A stretch of DNA of 64,000 bases from Agrobacterium vitis (GCF_013337045.2 NZ_CP118259.1:3055001-3119000), one strand, 5' to 3'; numbered from the stretch's first letter, positions 8,175 through 17,438 are shown. Notes: generated by a model not told the origin, from the sequence alone. Made by a program: numbers and translations.

Positions 8175-10439
8175 TCAGACCGGAACGCCGTTCTGTTCGG
8201 CAAACCGTGTCAGGAAAGCCCGGATCGGCTCGCTTGGCCTGTTGTCGTCCAGCAACGCATTCAGCTCGGCGGAAAGCCTGCCGATATCCAATTGCAACAG
8301 CATGGCCTTGATCGGACCGATGGCCGTCGGCGACATCGACACCGAGCGGAAGCCGATAGCAAACAGCGCCATGGATGACAACGGCTTTCCCGCCATCTCG
8401 CCGCACAGCGTCACCGGCGTATCATGCCGGTCGGCAGCGCGGACAATATCGCGCAGGATGCGCAGGAAAGGGCGACCGAGATTATCAAACCGGTCGGACA
8501 CTCGGGCATTGCCCCGGTCCACCGCCATAGAAAACTGGAACAGGTCATTGGAGCCAACCGAGACGAAATCCACTTCCTGCATCAACTCGTCAAGTTGCCA
8601 CATCAGGGCTGGAACCTCCAGCATCACACCAAACTGCAGCCGCTTTGGCAGGCCATGGCCGAATTTGGAAATATGCTGCACTTCCTTTTGCAGCAATTCG
8701 CGCGCGGCGCGGATTTCCGACACTTCCGTGACCATCGGCAGCATCATCTTCAGTTCACCACCAGCAGCGGCCTTCAGCAGCGCCCGCATCTGGGTGCGCA
8801 ACAGGCCGGGCCGGTCCAGCGACAGCCGGATGGCGCGCCAGCCGAGAGCCGGGTTTTCTTCTTCATGGCTGCGGAAATAGGGCAGCACCTTGTCACCGCC
8901 AATATCGAGTGTGCGGAACGTCACCGGACTGCCCTTGGCCTGCTTCAGCACATTGCGATAAAGCGCTTCCTGCTCATCGGCCTTGGGCATGGTCGAGGCG
9001 ATCATGAACTGCAGTTCGGTGCGAAACAGGCCAATGCCCTCGGCCCCCGATTCGGCCAATTGCGGCAGATCGACCATCAATCCGGCATTCATCTGCAATT
9101 TGATTCGCTGACCGTCCTTGCTGAGTGGCTCGACATCGCGCAGCGCCCTGAACTGTTCCTGACGGCGGGCGCGCAGCTTGACCTTTTCCTCATAGGCCGT
9201 TTGCAGATCGACCATCGGGCGCACATGCACCTTGCCGTCATCGCCGTCGATAATAACGGCATCACCGTTTTCAGCCAGCGCCACGGCACCGGCTGCCTGT
9301 CCGACCACGGCAATGCCCATGGCGCGGGCGACGATCACCACATGGCTGGTGACGGCGCCGTCTTCGAGCACCAGACCGCGAATGTTCTGGCGCGGATAAT
9401 CAAGCAGCTCCGCCGCGCCCATGGCACGAGCGAAAATCACCGCATCGACAGGGAAGCTTTCAGCACTGCTGCCGGAAAATCCGGTCAGCTGCCGCAGCAA
9501 CCGGTTGGCCAGATCGTCAAAATCATGCATGCGCTCGCGCATATAGGGATCGGTCAGGCGCATCATCCGCGCCTTGGTATCGCTCTGGACCTTTTCGACG
9601 GCGGCTTCCGCCGTCAGGCCGTTGCGGATCGCCTCTTCCATACGCCGCACCCAGCCCTGGTCATGGGCAAACATCCGGTAGGTTTCCAGCACCTCACGAT
9701 GCTCGCCTTCCATCGCCACTTCGCGGCGCGACAGCATGTCATCAATGGAGATGCGCAGGGAGCCAAGCGATTCGGCCATCCGCTTCAGCTCGGTATCCGT
9801 ATCCTCGTTCAACAGATTGGTGACCACGATGCGTGGCTCGTGCAGCACGACATGGCCAAGGCCGATGCCCTCGCTATAGCTGTCGCCATCAATGGTCACG
9901 GCCCGGGTCAGGTCCAGTTCAAGGCCAGGCCGGGTAATCTTCTTCAAATCGCCAGTGGCAATCATTTCAGCCAGCACCATGGCCGTGGTTTCAAGCGCTT
10001 CAAGCTCGTCTTCCCGATAATTCCGTTGCGCCTTGTTCTGGACGACAAGAACGCCAAGACTGCGGCCAGCCCGCAAAATCGGCACGCCGAGGAAGGAATG
10101 ATAAATTTCCTCACCGGTTTCAGGCAGATAGCGGAAAGCGGGATGCGCCTGCGCATCGGAAAGATTGAGCGGTTGGGCGGATGCCGCGATGGTGCCGACC
10201 AGACCTTGCCCCATTTTCAACTGGGCCAGATGCACCGCGTCGGGATTGAGACCTTCGGTCGCATAGAGCTCCAGCACGCCATCGGAGCGCAGCACATAAA
10301 CAGAGCAGACTTCGGCAACCATATTGCTCGCGATCTGGCGAGTGATACGGTCAAGACGCTCCTGAGGCTCAAGGGGCTCCGCCATCAATTCGCGAAGCCG
10401 CTTGAGGAGGACGCGCGGACCTGCGGAAAGGTCTCTCAT
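8175..10439 (-). CDS. ptsP: Phosphoenolpyruvate-protein phosphotransferase PtsP (EI-Ntr)
   Basis: EI-Ntr is the first enzyme of the nitrogen-related phosphotransferase system; it takes phosphate from PEP and passes it to NPr and then EIIA-Ntr, a regulatory rather than sugar-transport relay. The protein (754 residues) has an N-terminal GAF domain (about 20-160) and the EI core: N-terminal PEP-utilising domain, mobile domain with the phosphohistidine in TSHVVIVARAMG, and the PEP-binding TIM barrel with the GGDKVLPYF and CGEMAG signatures. An ATG nine bases further upstream exists, but GGAG is only one base from it and ten from the ATG at 10437-10439, so the latter is preferred. It lies 85 bp downstream of lysC. 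Confidence 0.95.
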   Translation of the reverse strand: MRDLSAGPRVLLKRLRELMAEPLEPQERLDRITRQIASNMVAEVCSVYVLRSDGVLELYATEGLNPDAVHLAQLKMGQGLVGTIAASAQPLNLSDAQAHPAFRYLPETGEEIYHSFLGVPILRAGRSLGVLVVQNKAQRNYREDELEALETTAMVLAEMIATGDLKKITRPGLELDLTRAVTIDGDSYSEGIGLGHVVLHEPRIVVTNLLNEDTDTELKRMAESLGSLRISIDDMLSRREVAMEGEHREVLETYRMFAHDQGWVRRMEEAIRNGLTAEAAVEKVQSDTKARMMRLTDPYMRERMHDFDDLANRLLRQLTGFSGSSAESFPVDAVIFARAMGAAELLDYPRQNIRGLVLEDGAVTSHVVIVARAMGIAVVGQAAGAVALAENGDAVIIDGDDGKVHVRPMVDLQTAYEEKVKLRARRQEQFRALRDVEPLSKDGQRIKLQMNAGLMVDLPQLAESGAEGIGLFRTELQFMIASTMPKADEQEALYRNVLKQAKGSPVTFRTLDIGGDKVLPYFRSHEEENPALGWRAIRLSLDRPGLLRTQMRALLKAAAGGELKMMLPMVTEVSEIRAARELLQKEVQHISKFGHGLPKRLQFGVMLEVPALMWQLDELMQEVDFVSVGSNDLFQFSMAVDRGNARVSDRFDNLGRPFLRILRDIVRAADRHDTPVTLCGEMAGKPLSSMALFAIGFRSVSMSPTAIGPIKAMLLQLDIGRLSAELNALLDDNRPSEPIRAFLTRFAEQNGVPV

Positions 10440-10524
10440 CGCGTGCATGCTCCCGATAATGACAATCCAGGCGCGAAATGCGCCCGGAGGTAGTGATCAA
10501 GGGTGGCAAATTCCCACCCGTTGA

Positions 10525-11799
10525 TCAAGCCTTATCGAGACCGTAGCAGGAATGCAAAGTGCGAACAGCCAATTCGGCGTAAGGACCGTCGATCAGGATG
10601 GAAATCTTGATCTCGGAGGTGGTGATCGCCTTGATATTGATGCCTTTATCGGCAAGTGCACGGAAAGCGGTCGCCGCCACGCCTGCGTGGCTGCGCATGC
10701 CGATGCCGATCACCGAGACCTTGACCAGGCCCTTTTCGCTCTGCACCACGTCGAAGCCGATTTTTTCCTGGTTGTCGGAGAGCACTTGCAGCGCTTTGTC
10801 CACATCACCAGACGGGACGGTAAAGGTCATATCGGTCTTGGAACCGTCCTCGGAAATATTCTGGACGATCATATCGACATTGATATGCGATTCGGACAGC
10901 GGTCCAAAAATCGCCGCCGAAACACCGGGACGGTCGGCTAGCCGACGCAGGGATATCTGGGCTTCGTCCTTGGCATAGGCAATGCCGGTCACAACTTCCT
11001 GTTCCACGATCTCTTCCTCATCGCAAATCAACGTTCCGGGCGGGTTCAGCACGTCACCCATGCCCGGAGCATCGGGATCTTCAAAGCTCGAGCGCACAAA
11101 GGTGCGCACCTTGTGTACCATGGCCAGCTCGACGGAGCGCACCTGGAGCACCTTGGCGCCAAGCGAAGCCATTTCCAGCATTTCCTCAAACGCCACCTTT
11201 TTCAGGCGGCGCGCCTTGGGTTCGATGCGCGGATCGGTGGTATAGACACCGTCGACATCGGTATAGATATCGCAACGGTCGGCCTTGACGGCTGCCGCGA
11301 TTGCCACCGCCGAGGTATCGGATCCGCCGCGGCCAAGTGTGGCGATGCGATTGTCCGGGCCGATGCCCTGGAAACCTGCCACCACGGCGACCTGGCCCTC
11401 GCCCATGCGGCGGATGATATCGGAACCGTCGATGTCCTGGATGCGGGCCGCGCCATGGGCATTGTCGGTCTTGATGGCAATCTGCCAGCCCTGCCAGGAG
11501 CGGGCATTGATACCGAGCGATTGCAGGGCGATGGCCAGCAGACCGGATGTGACCTGTTCACCGGAGGCCACGATAGCGTCATATTCACGCGCATCATAGA
11601 AAGGCGAAGCAGCACCGGCGACCTTTGGCATGGTCTGGACCCAGTCCACCAATTCGTTGGTCTTGCCGGACATGGCCGAAACCACCACGGCAACTTCGTG
11701 GCCGGCATCCACTTCACGTTTCACATGCCGCGCCACGTTGTGAATGCGTTCAAGATTGGCGACGGATGTACCGCCGAATTTCATCACAATGCGCGCCAT
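10525..11799 (-). CDS. lysC: Aspartate kinase
   Basis: Aspartokinase phosphorylates aspartate, the first step to lysine, methionine, threonine and diaminopimelate. The 424-residue product opens with the kinase signature MKFGGTSVAN, has the conserved GRGGSDTSAVAIAAA nucleotide-binding segment, and ends with two ACT domains (about 265-410) that bind inhibitory amino acids. Length matches the alpha-subunit type of aspartokinase. It is the first gene of the minus-strand run leading to ptsP-prfA-prmC. lysA, the last step of the lysine pathway, is far away in this window at 56.7 kb. Confidence 0.98.
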   Translation of the reverse strand: MARIVMKFGGTSVANLERIHNVARHVKREVDAGHEVAVVVSAMSGKTNELVDWVQTMPKVAGAASPFYDAREYDAIVASGEQVTSGLLAIALQSLGINARSWQGWQIAIKTDNAHGAARIQDIDGSDIIRRMGEGQVAVVAGFQGIGPDNRIATLGRGGSDTSAVAIAAAVKADRCDIYTDVDGVYTTDPRIEPKARRLKKVAFEEMLEMASLGAKVLQVRSVELAMVHKVRTFVRSSFEDPDAPGMGDVLNPPGTLICDEEEIVEQEVVTGIAYAKDEAQISLRRLADRPGVSAAIFGPLSESHINVDMIVQNISEDGSKTDMTFTVPSGDVDKALQVLSDNQEKIGFDVVQSEKGLVKVSVIGIGMRSHAGVAATAFRALADKGINIKAITTSEIKISILIDGPYAELAVRTLHSCYGLDKA

Positions 11800-12078
11800 G
11801 GCCCGACCGTCTCGACCTCAAACCTGTGCCGGACATATCCGGCTGAAACCAATCTCTGCATTTCACAATGCGGCTGGCGGGCTTTTAGACAATTCGGGGC
11901 CAAGGTGCAACGGCAAGTTCACCGCAATGAGGCGGCATCGGTGCCGCTCTCTATGCAAACGCTTTTGTCATGAATTTGGGATACCCCATTCAGCGATAAT
12001 TCAGTAGAGAACGGCAGCATGTCCGATACCAATAATACCAAGGCTAGAAGATGCTAACGCATCCTCGCCTTAAGCGAG

Positions 12079-12121
12079 TTTCGAATATCTCAAATGCGTC
12101 AAAGGCTTGAGATATTCGAAA
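12079..12121. repeat. Perfect 15-bp inverted repeat, 13-nt loop
   Basis: Arms 12079-12093 (TTTCGAATATCTCAA) and 12107-12121 are exact reverse complements. The arms are AT-rich and there is no T tract, so it resembles a binding site or repeat hairpin more than a standard terminator. Confidence 0.85.
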
Positions 12122-12126
12122 AAGGA

Positions 12127-12159
12127 ATACCAACTGCCATTTTTAATGGCAGTTGGTAT
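12127..12159. repeat. Perfect 15-bp inverted repeat, 3-nt loop
   Basis: Arms 12127-12141 (ATACCAACTGCCATT) and 12145-12159 are exact reverse complements around a TTT loop. It starts 5 bp after the previous hairpin. RNA from either strand would fold into a very stable stem about 150 nt upstream of the lpiA start. Confidence 0.85.
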
Positions 12160-12305
12160 AAGATTTACCGCATATTTCCTTAAACCTGTCAGGGTTTCAG
12201 GGGAAATTCATGCGGCGGATGCCAACTGGGCATAGGCGCTACATATAAAGTGCTGCCGCGAACCGGTCGCGGCAGTCAAAAGCAGTCAATGAAAGGGACG
12301 ATCGC

Positions 12306-14918
12306 ATGGCAGCCGAAATACAATCCGAGAACCAGGAAAGCGCGGAGTCGCCGACCAGGTCCGGATGGCGCGCAGCCCTTGCCGATTATGGCAGGGCGAT
12401 TGCCGCCGTGTTCACGCTGGTCATTTTCGCCGCCGTGGCGCTGGCGATCTACCGGCTGACGGAAGAAGTCAGCTATGACGACGTCGTCTCGGCCATGGCC
12501 ACTACCGGCTATGATCAGATCCTCTTGGCGGTGGTGTTTACCGCGCTCAGCTTCCTGTCGCTGTGTCTCTACGACTGGAACGCCATGGAATTCATCGGTC
12601 GCAAGCGCCCGATGGCGGAAGTGGCGCTGACCGCCTTCAGTGCCTATGCGGTTGGCAATGCGGCGGGCTTCGGCATGCTGTCAGGTGGCGCGATCCGCTA
12701 CCGGGCCTATTCGCGGGCAGGCCTTGCCCCGGATGAAATCGGTCGTGTCATCGCCTTCGTCACCCTGTCCTTCAGCCTGGGACTTGCCGCTGTCACCGCG
12801 CTATCGCTTATTCCGATGTCGTCGGAAATCGCGCCGCTGCTGAATATCAACCCGCTCTGGCTGCGCGGCCTGGCGATTGCTATCGTCCTCGGCTTTGCCG
12901 TGCTGATCGTCATCGGCCAGCGCCGCAGCCTGACCTTTGCTGGCGTGACGCTGCGGATGGCCGATACCCCGACCCTGTCGCGGCAGTTTCTGGTCACCGT
13001 GGCTGATCTGGCCTTTTCCGCCTCGGTCGTCTATGCGCTTTTGCCGGAACAGGCCGCCATTTCCTGGCCGGCCTTTTTTGCGATCTATTCCATTGCCATC
13101 GGGATCGGCGTGCTCAGCCACGTTCCTGCCGGTATCGGCGTGTTTGAAACCGTCATCATCGCCGCCCTTGGCCCGACCACCAATATCGACGCGGTGCTTG
13201 CCTCGCTGGTGGTCTACCGCCTGATCTATTATGTTTTGCCGCTGATTCTCGCCATCGTATTGGTGACGATCACCGAGCTGCGCCATTATTCCAAAACCCC
13301 GGCGCTGGCTGGGGTCGGGCGCACGGCGGCCCGAATATCACCGGCACTTCTCGGCGCGCTGACCTTCATTCTCGGAGTCATGCTGATTTTCTCCAGCGTT
13401 ACGCCGACGCCGGAAAGCAATCTGGAATTCCTGCAAAACATCGTGCCGCTGCCCGTGGTGGAAGGCGCGCATTTCTTCACCAGCTTGCTTGGGCTGTTTC
13501 TGGTCATCGCGGCGCGCGGCCTTGCCCAGCGGCTGGACGGCGCGTGGTGGGCGGCCATGGTCGGAGCCTCAACCGCCCTGGTCCTGTCGCTGCTGAAAGC
13601 CTTTGCGGTGCTGGAAGCCTCGGCGCTGGCCATCCTGGTGATCGGCCTGTTCGCCAGCAAGCGGCTGTTCATTCGCCCCGCCTCGCTGTTTCGCCAGGTG
13701 CTGACCTCGTCCTGGCTGACCGCCATCGCCCTGATCTGCATTTTTGCCTGCTTCATCCTGTTCTTCGTCTATCGCGATGTCGATTACACCCGTTCGCTCT
13801 GGTGGGAATTCGAGTTTTCGGAAGAAGCACCGCGTTCCCTGCGCGCCATGCTGGGCCTGACGATCTTCTCATCGGCGCTGGCGGTCTTCAGCCTGTTGCG
13901 CCCCGCAGCGCCTGCCGTGACGCCGTCAAGCCCGGAAGATATCGACAAGGCTGTCACCATTCTCAGCAAGTCGGATGTGGCCGATAGCAATCTGGTGCGC
14001 ACCGGCGACAAGGCCGTGATGTTTTCACCGGATGGCCTCGCTTTCCTGATGTATGGCAAGCAGGGCCGATCGTGGATCGCCTTTCTCGATCCGGTCGGGC
14101 CGAAAAAGTCCCGCGACGAACTGGTTTGGCAATTTGTCGAATCGGCTCGTCTGGCTGGCTGCCGGGCCGTCTTCTACCAGGCCTCGCCCGTGCTGCTCCC
14201 AGCGATTGCCGATGCCGGCATGCAGGCCTTCAAACTGGGAGAACTGGCGGTCGTCGATCTCTCTCGCTTCGACCTGAAGGGCGGGAAATGGGCAAATCTG
14301 CGCCAGAGCGCAGCCAAGGCCGAACGTGACGGGCTGAGTTATGACATCATCGCCCTCGCAGACGTACCTGGAATTCTCGAGGATCTGCGCGCTGTATCGG
14401 ATGGCTGGCTTGCCCAGCACCGCGCCAAGGAAAAGGGCTTTTCCCTCGGTGCATTCACCGATGACTATATCCTGAGCCAGCCGGTGATCGTACTGCGTTT
14501 CGAAGGCCGGATCGTGGCTTTTGCCAATATTCTGGTGACGGAAACCAAGGCCGAGTCCTCCATCGACCTGATGCGCTTTTCGCCGGAGGCGCCGAAGGGA
14601 TCGATGGACTATCTGTTCGTCAGCCTGCTGACCCATCTGCGCAGCGAAGGTTACGGACATTTCAACCTTGGTATGGCGCCCCTATCGGGCCTGTCGAGAC
14701 GCGATGTGGCCCCGGTCTGGGATCGCATTGCCAACACATTCTATGAGCATGGTGAGCGCTTCTATAATTTCAAGGGGCTTCGGGCTTTCAAGACAAAGTT
14801 TCATCCCGAATGGCAACCCCGCTATCTCGCCGTGTCAGGCGGCCTCAGTCCGGTCATCGCGCTCCTGGACGCAACTCTCCTGATCGGTGGCGGTCTGAAA
14901 GGCGTGGTAAAGAAATGA
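12306..14918 (+). CDS. lpiA: Phosphatidylglycerol lysyltransferase LpiA (MprF family)
   Basis: MprF-type enzymes transfer lysine from lysyl-tRNA to phosphatidylglycerol and flip the cationic lipid outward, giving resistance to cationic peptides; in rhizobia and Agrobacterium the gene is called lpiA and is acid-inducible. The 870-residue protein has a multi-spanning N-terminal flippase half (about 30-540, more than ten hydrophobic segments) and a soluble C-terminal transferase half (about 545-850, DUF2156/GNAT-like). The length matches full-size family members. The start ATG follows AAAGGGA eight bases upstream. Its last codon overlaps acvB (ATGA), which encodes the matching hydrolase. Family and operon are secure; acid induction is inferred from relatives. 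Confidence 0.95.
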   Translation: MAAEIQSENQESAESPTRSGWRAALADYGRAIAAVFTLVIFAAVALAIYRLTEEVSYDDVVSAMATTGYDQILLAVVFTALSFLSLCLYDWNAMEFIGRKRPMAEVALTAFSAYAVGNAAGFGMLSGGAIRYRAYSRAGLAPDEIGRVIAFVTLSFSLGLAAVTALSLIPMSSEIAPLLNINPLWLRGLAIAIVLGFAVLIVIGQRRSLTFAGVTLRMADTPTLSRQFLVTVADLAFSASVVYALLPEQAAISWPAFFAIYSIAIGIGVLSHVPAGIGVFETVIIAALGPTTNIDAVLASLVVYRLIYYVLPLILAIVLVTITELRHYSKTPALAGVGRTAARISPALLGALTFILGVMLIFSSVTPTPESNLEFLQNIVPLPVVEGAHFFTSLLGLFLVIAARGLAQRLDGAWWAAMVGASTALVLSLLKAFAVLEASALAILVIGLFASKRLFIRPASLFRQVLTSSWLTAIALICIFACFILFFVYRDVDYTRSLWWEFEFSEEAPRSLRAMLGLTIFSSALAVFSLLRPAAPAVTPSSPEDIDKAVTILSKSDVADSNLVRTGDKAVMFSPDGLAFLMYGKQGRSWIAFLDPVGPKKSRDELVWQFVESARLAGCRAVFYQASPVLLPAIADAGMQAFKLGELAVVDLSRFDLKGGKWANLRQSAAKAERDGLSYDIIALADVPGILEDLRAVSDGWLAQHRAKEKGFSLGAFTDDYILSQPVIVLRFEGRIVAFANILVTETKAESSIDLMRFSPEAPKGSMDYLFVSLLTHLRSEGYGHFNLGMAPLSGLSRRDVAPVWDRIANTFYEHGERFYNFKGLRAFKTKFHPEWQPRYLAVSGGLSPVIALLDATLLIGGGLKGVVKK

Positions 14919-16342
14919 AATCGTCAACTTCTCGTCTCACCAAGGGCGGTCTGGCCCGCAATTGTCTGGCCGCCGCCGTTCTGGCATGGGCATCGTCCAC
15001 GGCTGTTTTCGTGCAACCAGCCCTGGCCGAGGACCCAAAATACGAAACAGGCACGATACCTGATCCGGTTATCGCCATGCCGGACGACAAGCCGAAATCC
15101 ATCGTTTTCCTGTTGTCCGACAAGGACGGCTGGAGCGACAAGATGAAGGCCGAGGCTGAAAGATTGCGCAGCAATGGCTCGATAGTCGTCGGCATCGATA
15201 CGCCGCGCTATCTGCAATCCCTGCAAGCCGATCTGAAGTCCTCCGATGAGGACGATTGTATCTATACCGTGTCCGACATCGAGGATCTGTCCCATCAGAT
15301 CCAGCGGCATGTCGGCGGTGCCGATTACCTGCCGCCACTGGTGGCTGGCATCGGTGAAGGCGGTACGCTGGCGCTGGCGATCCTGGCCCAGACACCCAAC
15401 GCGACCATCGGCGAAACGCTGGCTGTCGATCCCGGCGACGTCATTCCCCTGCCCGAGCAGTTCTGTACTCCGGCGGTGAAGACCGAAAAGAATGGCGGCA
15501 TCGTCTATGGATTGACCGACGGCGCGCTTCCCGATCCGGCAAGCGTCCGGTTTTCGCCCTCTGCCGATCCTGCCGGGCGTGCCCATGTGGCCGATCTCCT
15601 GAAGGACCATTCCGACATCGACGTCGCCGACAGCCAAAAGCCTGCCGCCCAGACCCTGTCGGATGGCATTGACGTGATGATTGCAGCCACCGCCAAGGAA
15701 GCCGAACCGCTCGGCTTGCCGCTGACATTGATGGAGGTGGACAAGCCCGCCTTCGATACGATGGCGATCATCTATTCCGGCGATGGCGGCTGGCGAGATA
15801 TCGACAGCGAAATAGCCTCTTATTTCCAGAGTGAAGGCCTGCCCGTCGTCGGCGTCGATTCGCTGCGCTATTTCTGGTCGGAGCGCAAACCGCAGGAAAC
15901 AGCGGACGATCTCGCCCGCATCATCACCGCCTTTACCAAACGCTGGAAAGTCAAGCATGTGATGCTGGTCGGCTTCTCCTTCGGCGCGGACATTAGCCCA
16001 CCGGTCTATAATCTCCTGCCAGACAATATCCGCCAGAAAATCAACCAGGTATCGCTACTGTCCATGTCGCAGGCATCTGATTTCGAGATTTCCGTAACCG
16101 GTTGGCTGGGTGCGAAAAGCAGCGGCGCTGGCGGCGACCCGACCAAGGAAGTCGCCAAAATGCCGGCAGGCCTTGTGCAATGCCTGTATGGTGCCGACGA
16201 CGAGGAAGACGATGGTTGCCACAAGCTCGACCCCAAGAAGGTCGATGTCGTCAAGCTGGAGGGCGGTCACCATTTCGATGGCGACTATGAAGCGCTTGCC
16301 AAACTGCTTCTGGATCGGCTGAAAACCCGCAAGCTGGATTGA
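14915..16342 (+). CDS. acvB: AcvB/VirJ family periplasmic lysyl-phosphatidylglycerol hydrolase
   Basis: The 475-residue product has a signal peptide (about 1-38, cleavage after ALA) and is probably periplasmic. It carries a C-terminal VirJ-type alpha/beta-hydrolase region with the nucleophile motif GFSFG (about residue 350) and an N-terminal half related to the same fold, as in AcvB proteins. AcvB of Agrobacterium tumefaciens hydrolyses lysyl-phosphatidylglycerol and is needed for virulence; the R. tropici homologue (atvA) is needed for acid tolerance. The longer open frame begins inside lpiA, but the ATG at 14915 overlapping the lpiA stop by four bases gives the signal peptide and translational coupling, so it is chosen. 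Confidence 0.94.
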   Translation: MKSSTSRLTKGGLARNCLAAAVLAWASSTAVFVQPALAEDPKYETGTIPDPVIAMPDDKPKSIVFLLSDKDGWSDKMKAEAERLRSNGSIVVGIDTPRYLQSLQADLKSSDEDDCIYTVSDIEDLSHQIQRHVGGADYLPPLVAGIGEGGTLALAILAQTPNATIGETLAVDPGDVIPLPEQFCTPAVKTEKNGGIVYGLTDGALPDPASVRFSPSADPAGRAHVADLLKDHSDIDVADSQKPAAQTLSDGIDVMIAATAKEAEPLGLPLTLMEVDKPAFDTMAIIYSGDGGWRDIDSEIASYFQSEGLPVVGVDSLRYFWSERKPQETADDLARIITAFTKRWKVKHVMLVGFSFGADISPPVYNLLPDNIRQKINQVSLLSMSQASDFEISVTGWLGAKSSGAGGDPTKEVAKMPAGLVQCLYGADDEEDDGCHKLDPKKVDVVKLEGGHHFDGDYEALAKLLLDRLKTRKLD

Positions 16343-16401
16343 TAGATCGGGATTTCGCTCACACCCTGCTCGATCTTTGCGCAGCAGGTACAAGCTTTAA
16401 A

Positions 16402-16504
16402 TTACAGCGTCGTGCGTTTTATAAAACGCACGACGCTGTAACACTTTAAATCTGCTGCATAATTTTCTCCTTAAATCGATTCCGATTTAAGGAATTATGC
16501 AGTA
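16402..16504. repeat. Canonical two-module palindromic intergenic repeat
   Basis: Module 1 is a 40-bp perfect palindrome (16402-16441), each half reading TTACAGCGTCGTGCGTTTTA. After a 13-bp linker starting ACACTTTAAA-like sequence, module 2 (16455-16502) begins CTGCATAATT and ends AATTATGCAG; its arms form a 20-bp stem with a 4-nt bulge (TTCT) and an ATTC loop. Both modules recur in degraded form elsewhere in the window. The element resembles palindromic intergenic repeats abundant in rhizobial genomes. It sits between convergent acvB and the SH3 gene. Confidence 0.88.
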
Positions 16505-16513
16505 AACGCATGA

Positions 16514-16540
16514 AAAAGGGCCGCATAAAGCGGCCCTTTT
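16514..16540. terminator. Bidirectional terminator between acvB and the SH3 gene
   Basis: A perfect 11-bp stem (AAAAGGGCCGC and its complement) with a 5-nt ATAAA loop lies between the convergent genes. T runs follow the stem on both strands, five on the minus strand. It is well placed to end the SH3 transcript (stop at 16569) and read-through from acvB. Confidence 0.85.
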
Positions 16541-16568
16541 CAATGTCTGTATCCCGTGTCCGTGCCAA

Positions 16569-17438
16569 TTACCTTGGCGGGCAATTCGGCGTGTTGGGCG
16601 CGCAGGCTGCACCCGGTGGTGGCGGCGGAGGCGGAGGCGGGGCAGCCTGACCCGGCGGTGGCGGAGGAGGCGGTGGCGGACGGTTTCCATCCGGAGCGTT
16701 GCGGTCTGGCCGATCAGGACGCTGGCCTTGTGGCGGCTGCATCTGGTCACGACGCTGATCGCCTGGACGCATATCACCGGGGCGCATATTATCTGGACCC
16801 CTGTTGTCAGGACGCCGGTCGTCTGGTCGCCTGTCATCTGGCCGACGATCATCCGGGCGAGGCCTCTGCCGGTCATCGCGCATCATCCGGTCACGGTCGC
16901 CGTCCATTCTCGGATCTTGCATCCTCGGATCAGGTCCACGGCGGCGATCCATGTCCGGTGCGCCGGGAGGCGGGGGACCATCGCCACCCATGAAACGCGG
17001 CGGCGGACCATCGCGGCGCCAGACCGGCGGCGGTGGCGGAGCACGGCGCCAGCGATCCCGCTCGCGATAGAAATCGCGGCCGCGATAATAGCGGTCCCAA
17101 TAATTATCGACCTGGAAGGTCACGGTCGGAATGCCGAGCGGCTGGTAATAATCCGGATCAACATAGACACGGCGGTTGGAATATTGGGTCTGCAAATAGC
17201 TGCCGGAAATCCAGCCGCGATAGCCCGCATAACCGACATCGCACCAATTGGCCGAAGACAGGCAGCCAAAGATCCGCACGGAATTGCCGGCTGGAACGAC
17301 CAGAACAGGGGGATATTGTGTGCTGGGCCCGGCCCGCAGGTTAACATTCGCCGTCGCAAATGCCTGCGCCGCCTCAGCGGCAGCCGGCAAGGCAACTGCC
17401 ATCAGCCCTACAAAGGCCGACAGGTAAAGTGGTTTCAT
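16569..17438 (-). CDS. Secreted SH3-domain protein with Asp/Arg/Pro repeats
   Basis: The 289-residue product begins with a signal peptide (about 1-24, cleavage near AEA) followed by a bacterial SH3-type domain (about 25-95, starting ATANVNLRAGPSTQYP). The rest is low complexity: a Tyr/Arg/Asp-rich stretch, PPPP-rich blocks, tandem DDRRP units (about 190-215), DMRPGD repeats, and two poly-Pro runs near the C-terminus that ends with paired Cys. Bacterial SH3 domains bind cell-wall peptides, so an envelope-associated role is plausible but unproven. The longer open frame was cut to the ATG at 17436-17438, which has GGAG nine bases upstream and gives a clean signal peptide. Confidence 0.85.
   Translation of the reverse strand: MKPLYLSAFVGLMAVALPAAAEAAQAFATANVNLRAGPSTQYPPVLVVPAGNSVRIFGCLSSANWCDVGYAGYRGWISGSYLQTQYSNRRVYVDPDYYQPLGIPTVTFQVDNYWDRYYRGRDFYRERDRWRRAPPPPPVWRRDGPPPRFMGGDGPPPPGAPDMDRRRGPDPRMQDPRMDGDRDRMMRDDRQRPRPDDRRPDDRRPDDRRPDNRGPDNMRPGDMRPGDQRRDQMQPPQGQRPDRPDRNAPDGNRPPPPPPPPPGQAAPPPPPPPPPGAACAPNTPNCPPR

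Larger units (their letters stand above)
11800..12305. other. Divergent lysC/lpiA intergenic region
   Basis: About 500 bp between divergent genes, which must hold both promoters. No open frame is convincing. The central part (12060-12160) is highly structured, with two perfect 15-bp inverted repeats listed separately and a short CTCGC/GCGAG hairpin just before them. I could not pick reliable -35/-10 boxes. Confidence 0.6.

Noticed and set aside
8424..10493. 689-codon open frame on the plus strand
   Set aside because: Antisense of ptsP, with His/Gln-rich shadow composition and no domain.
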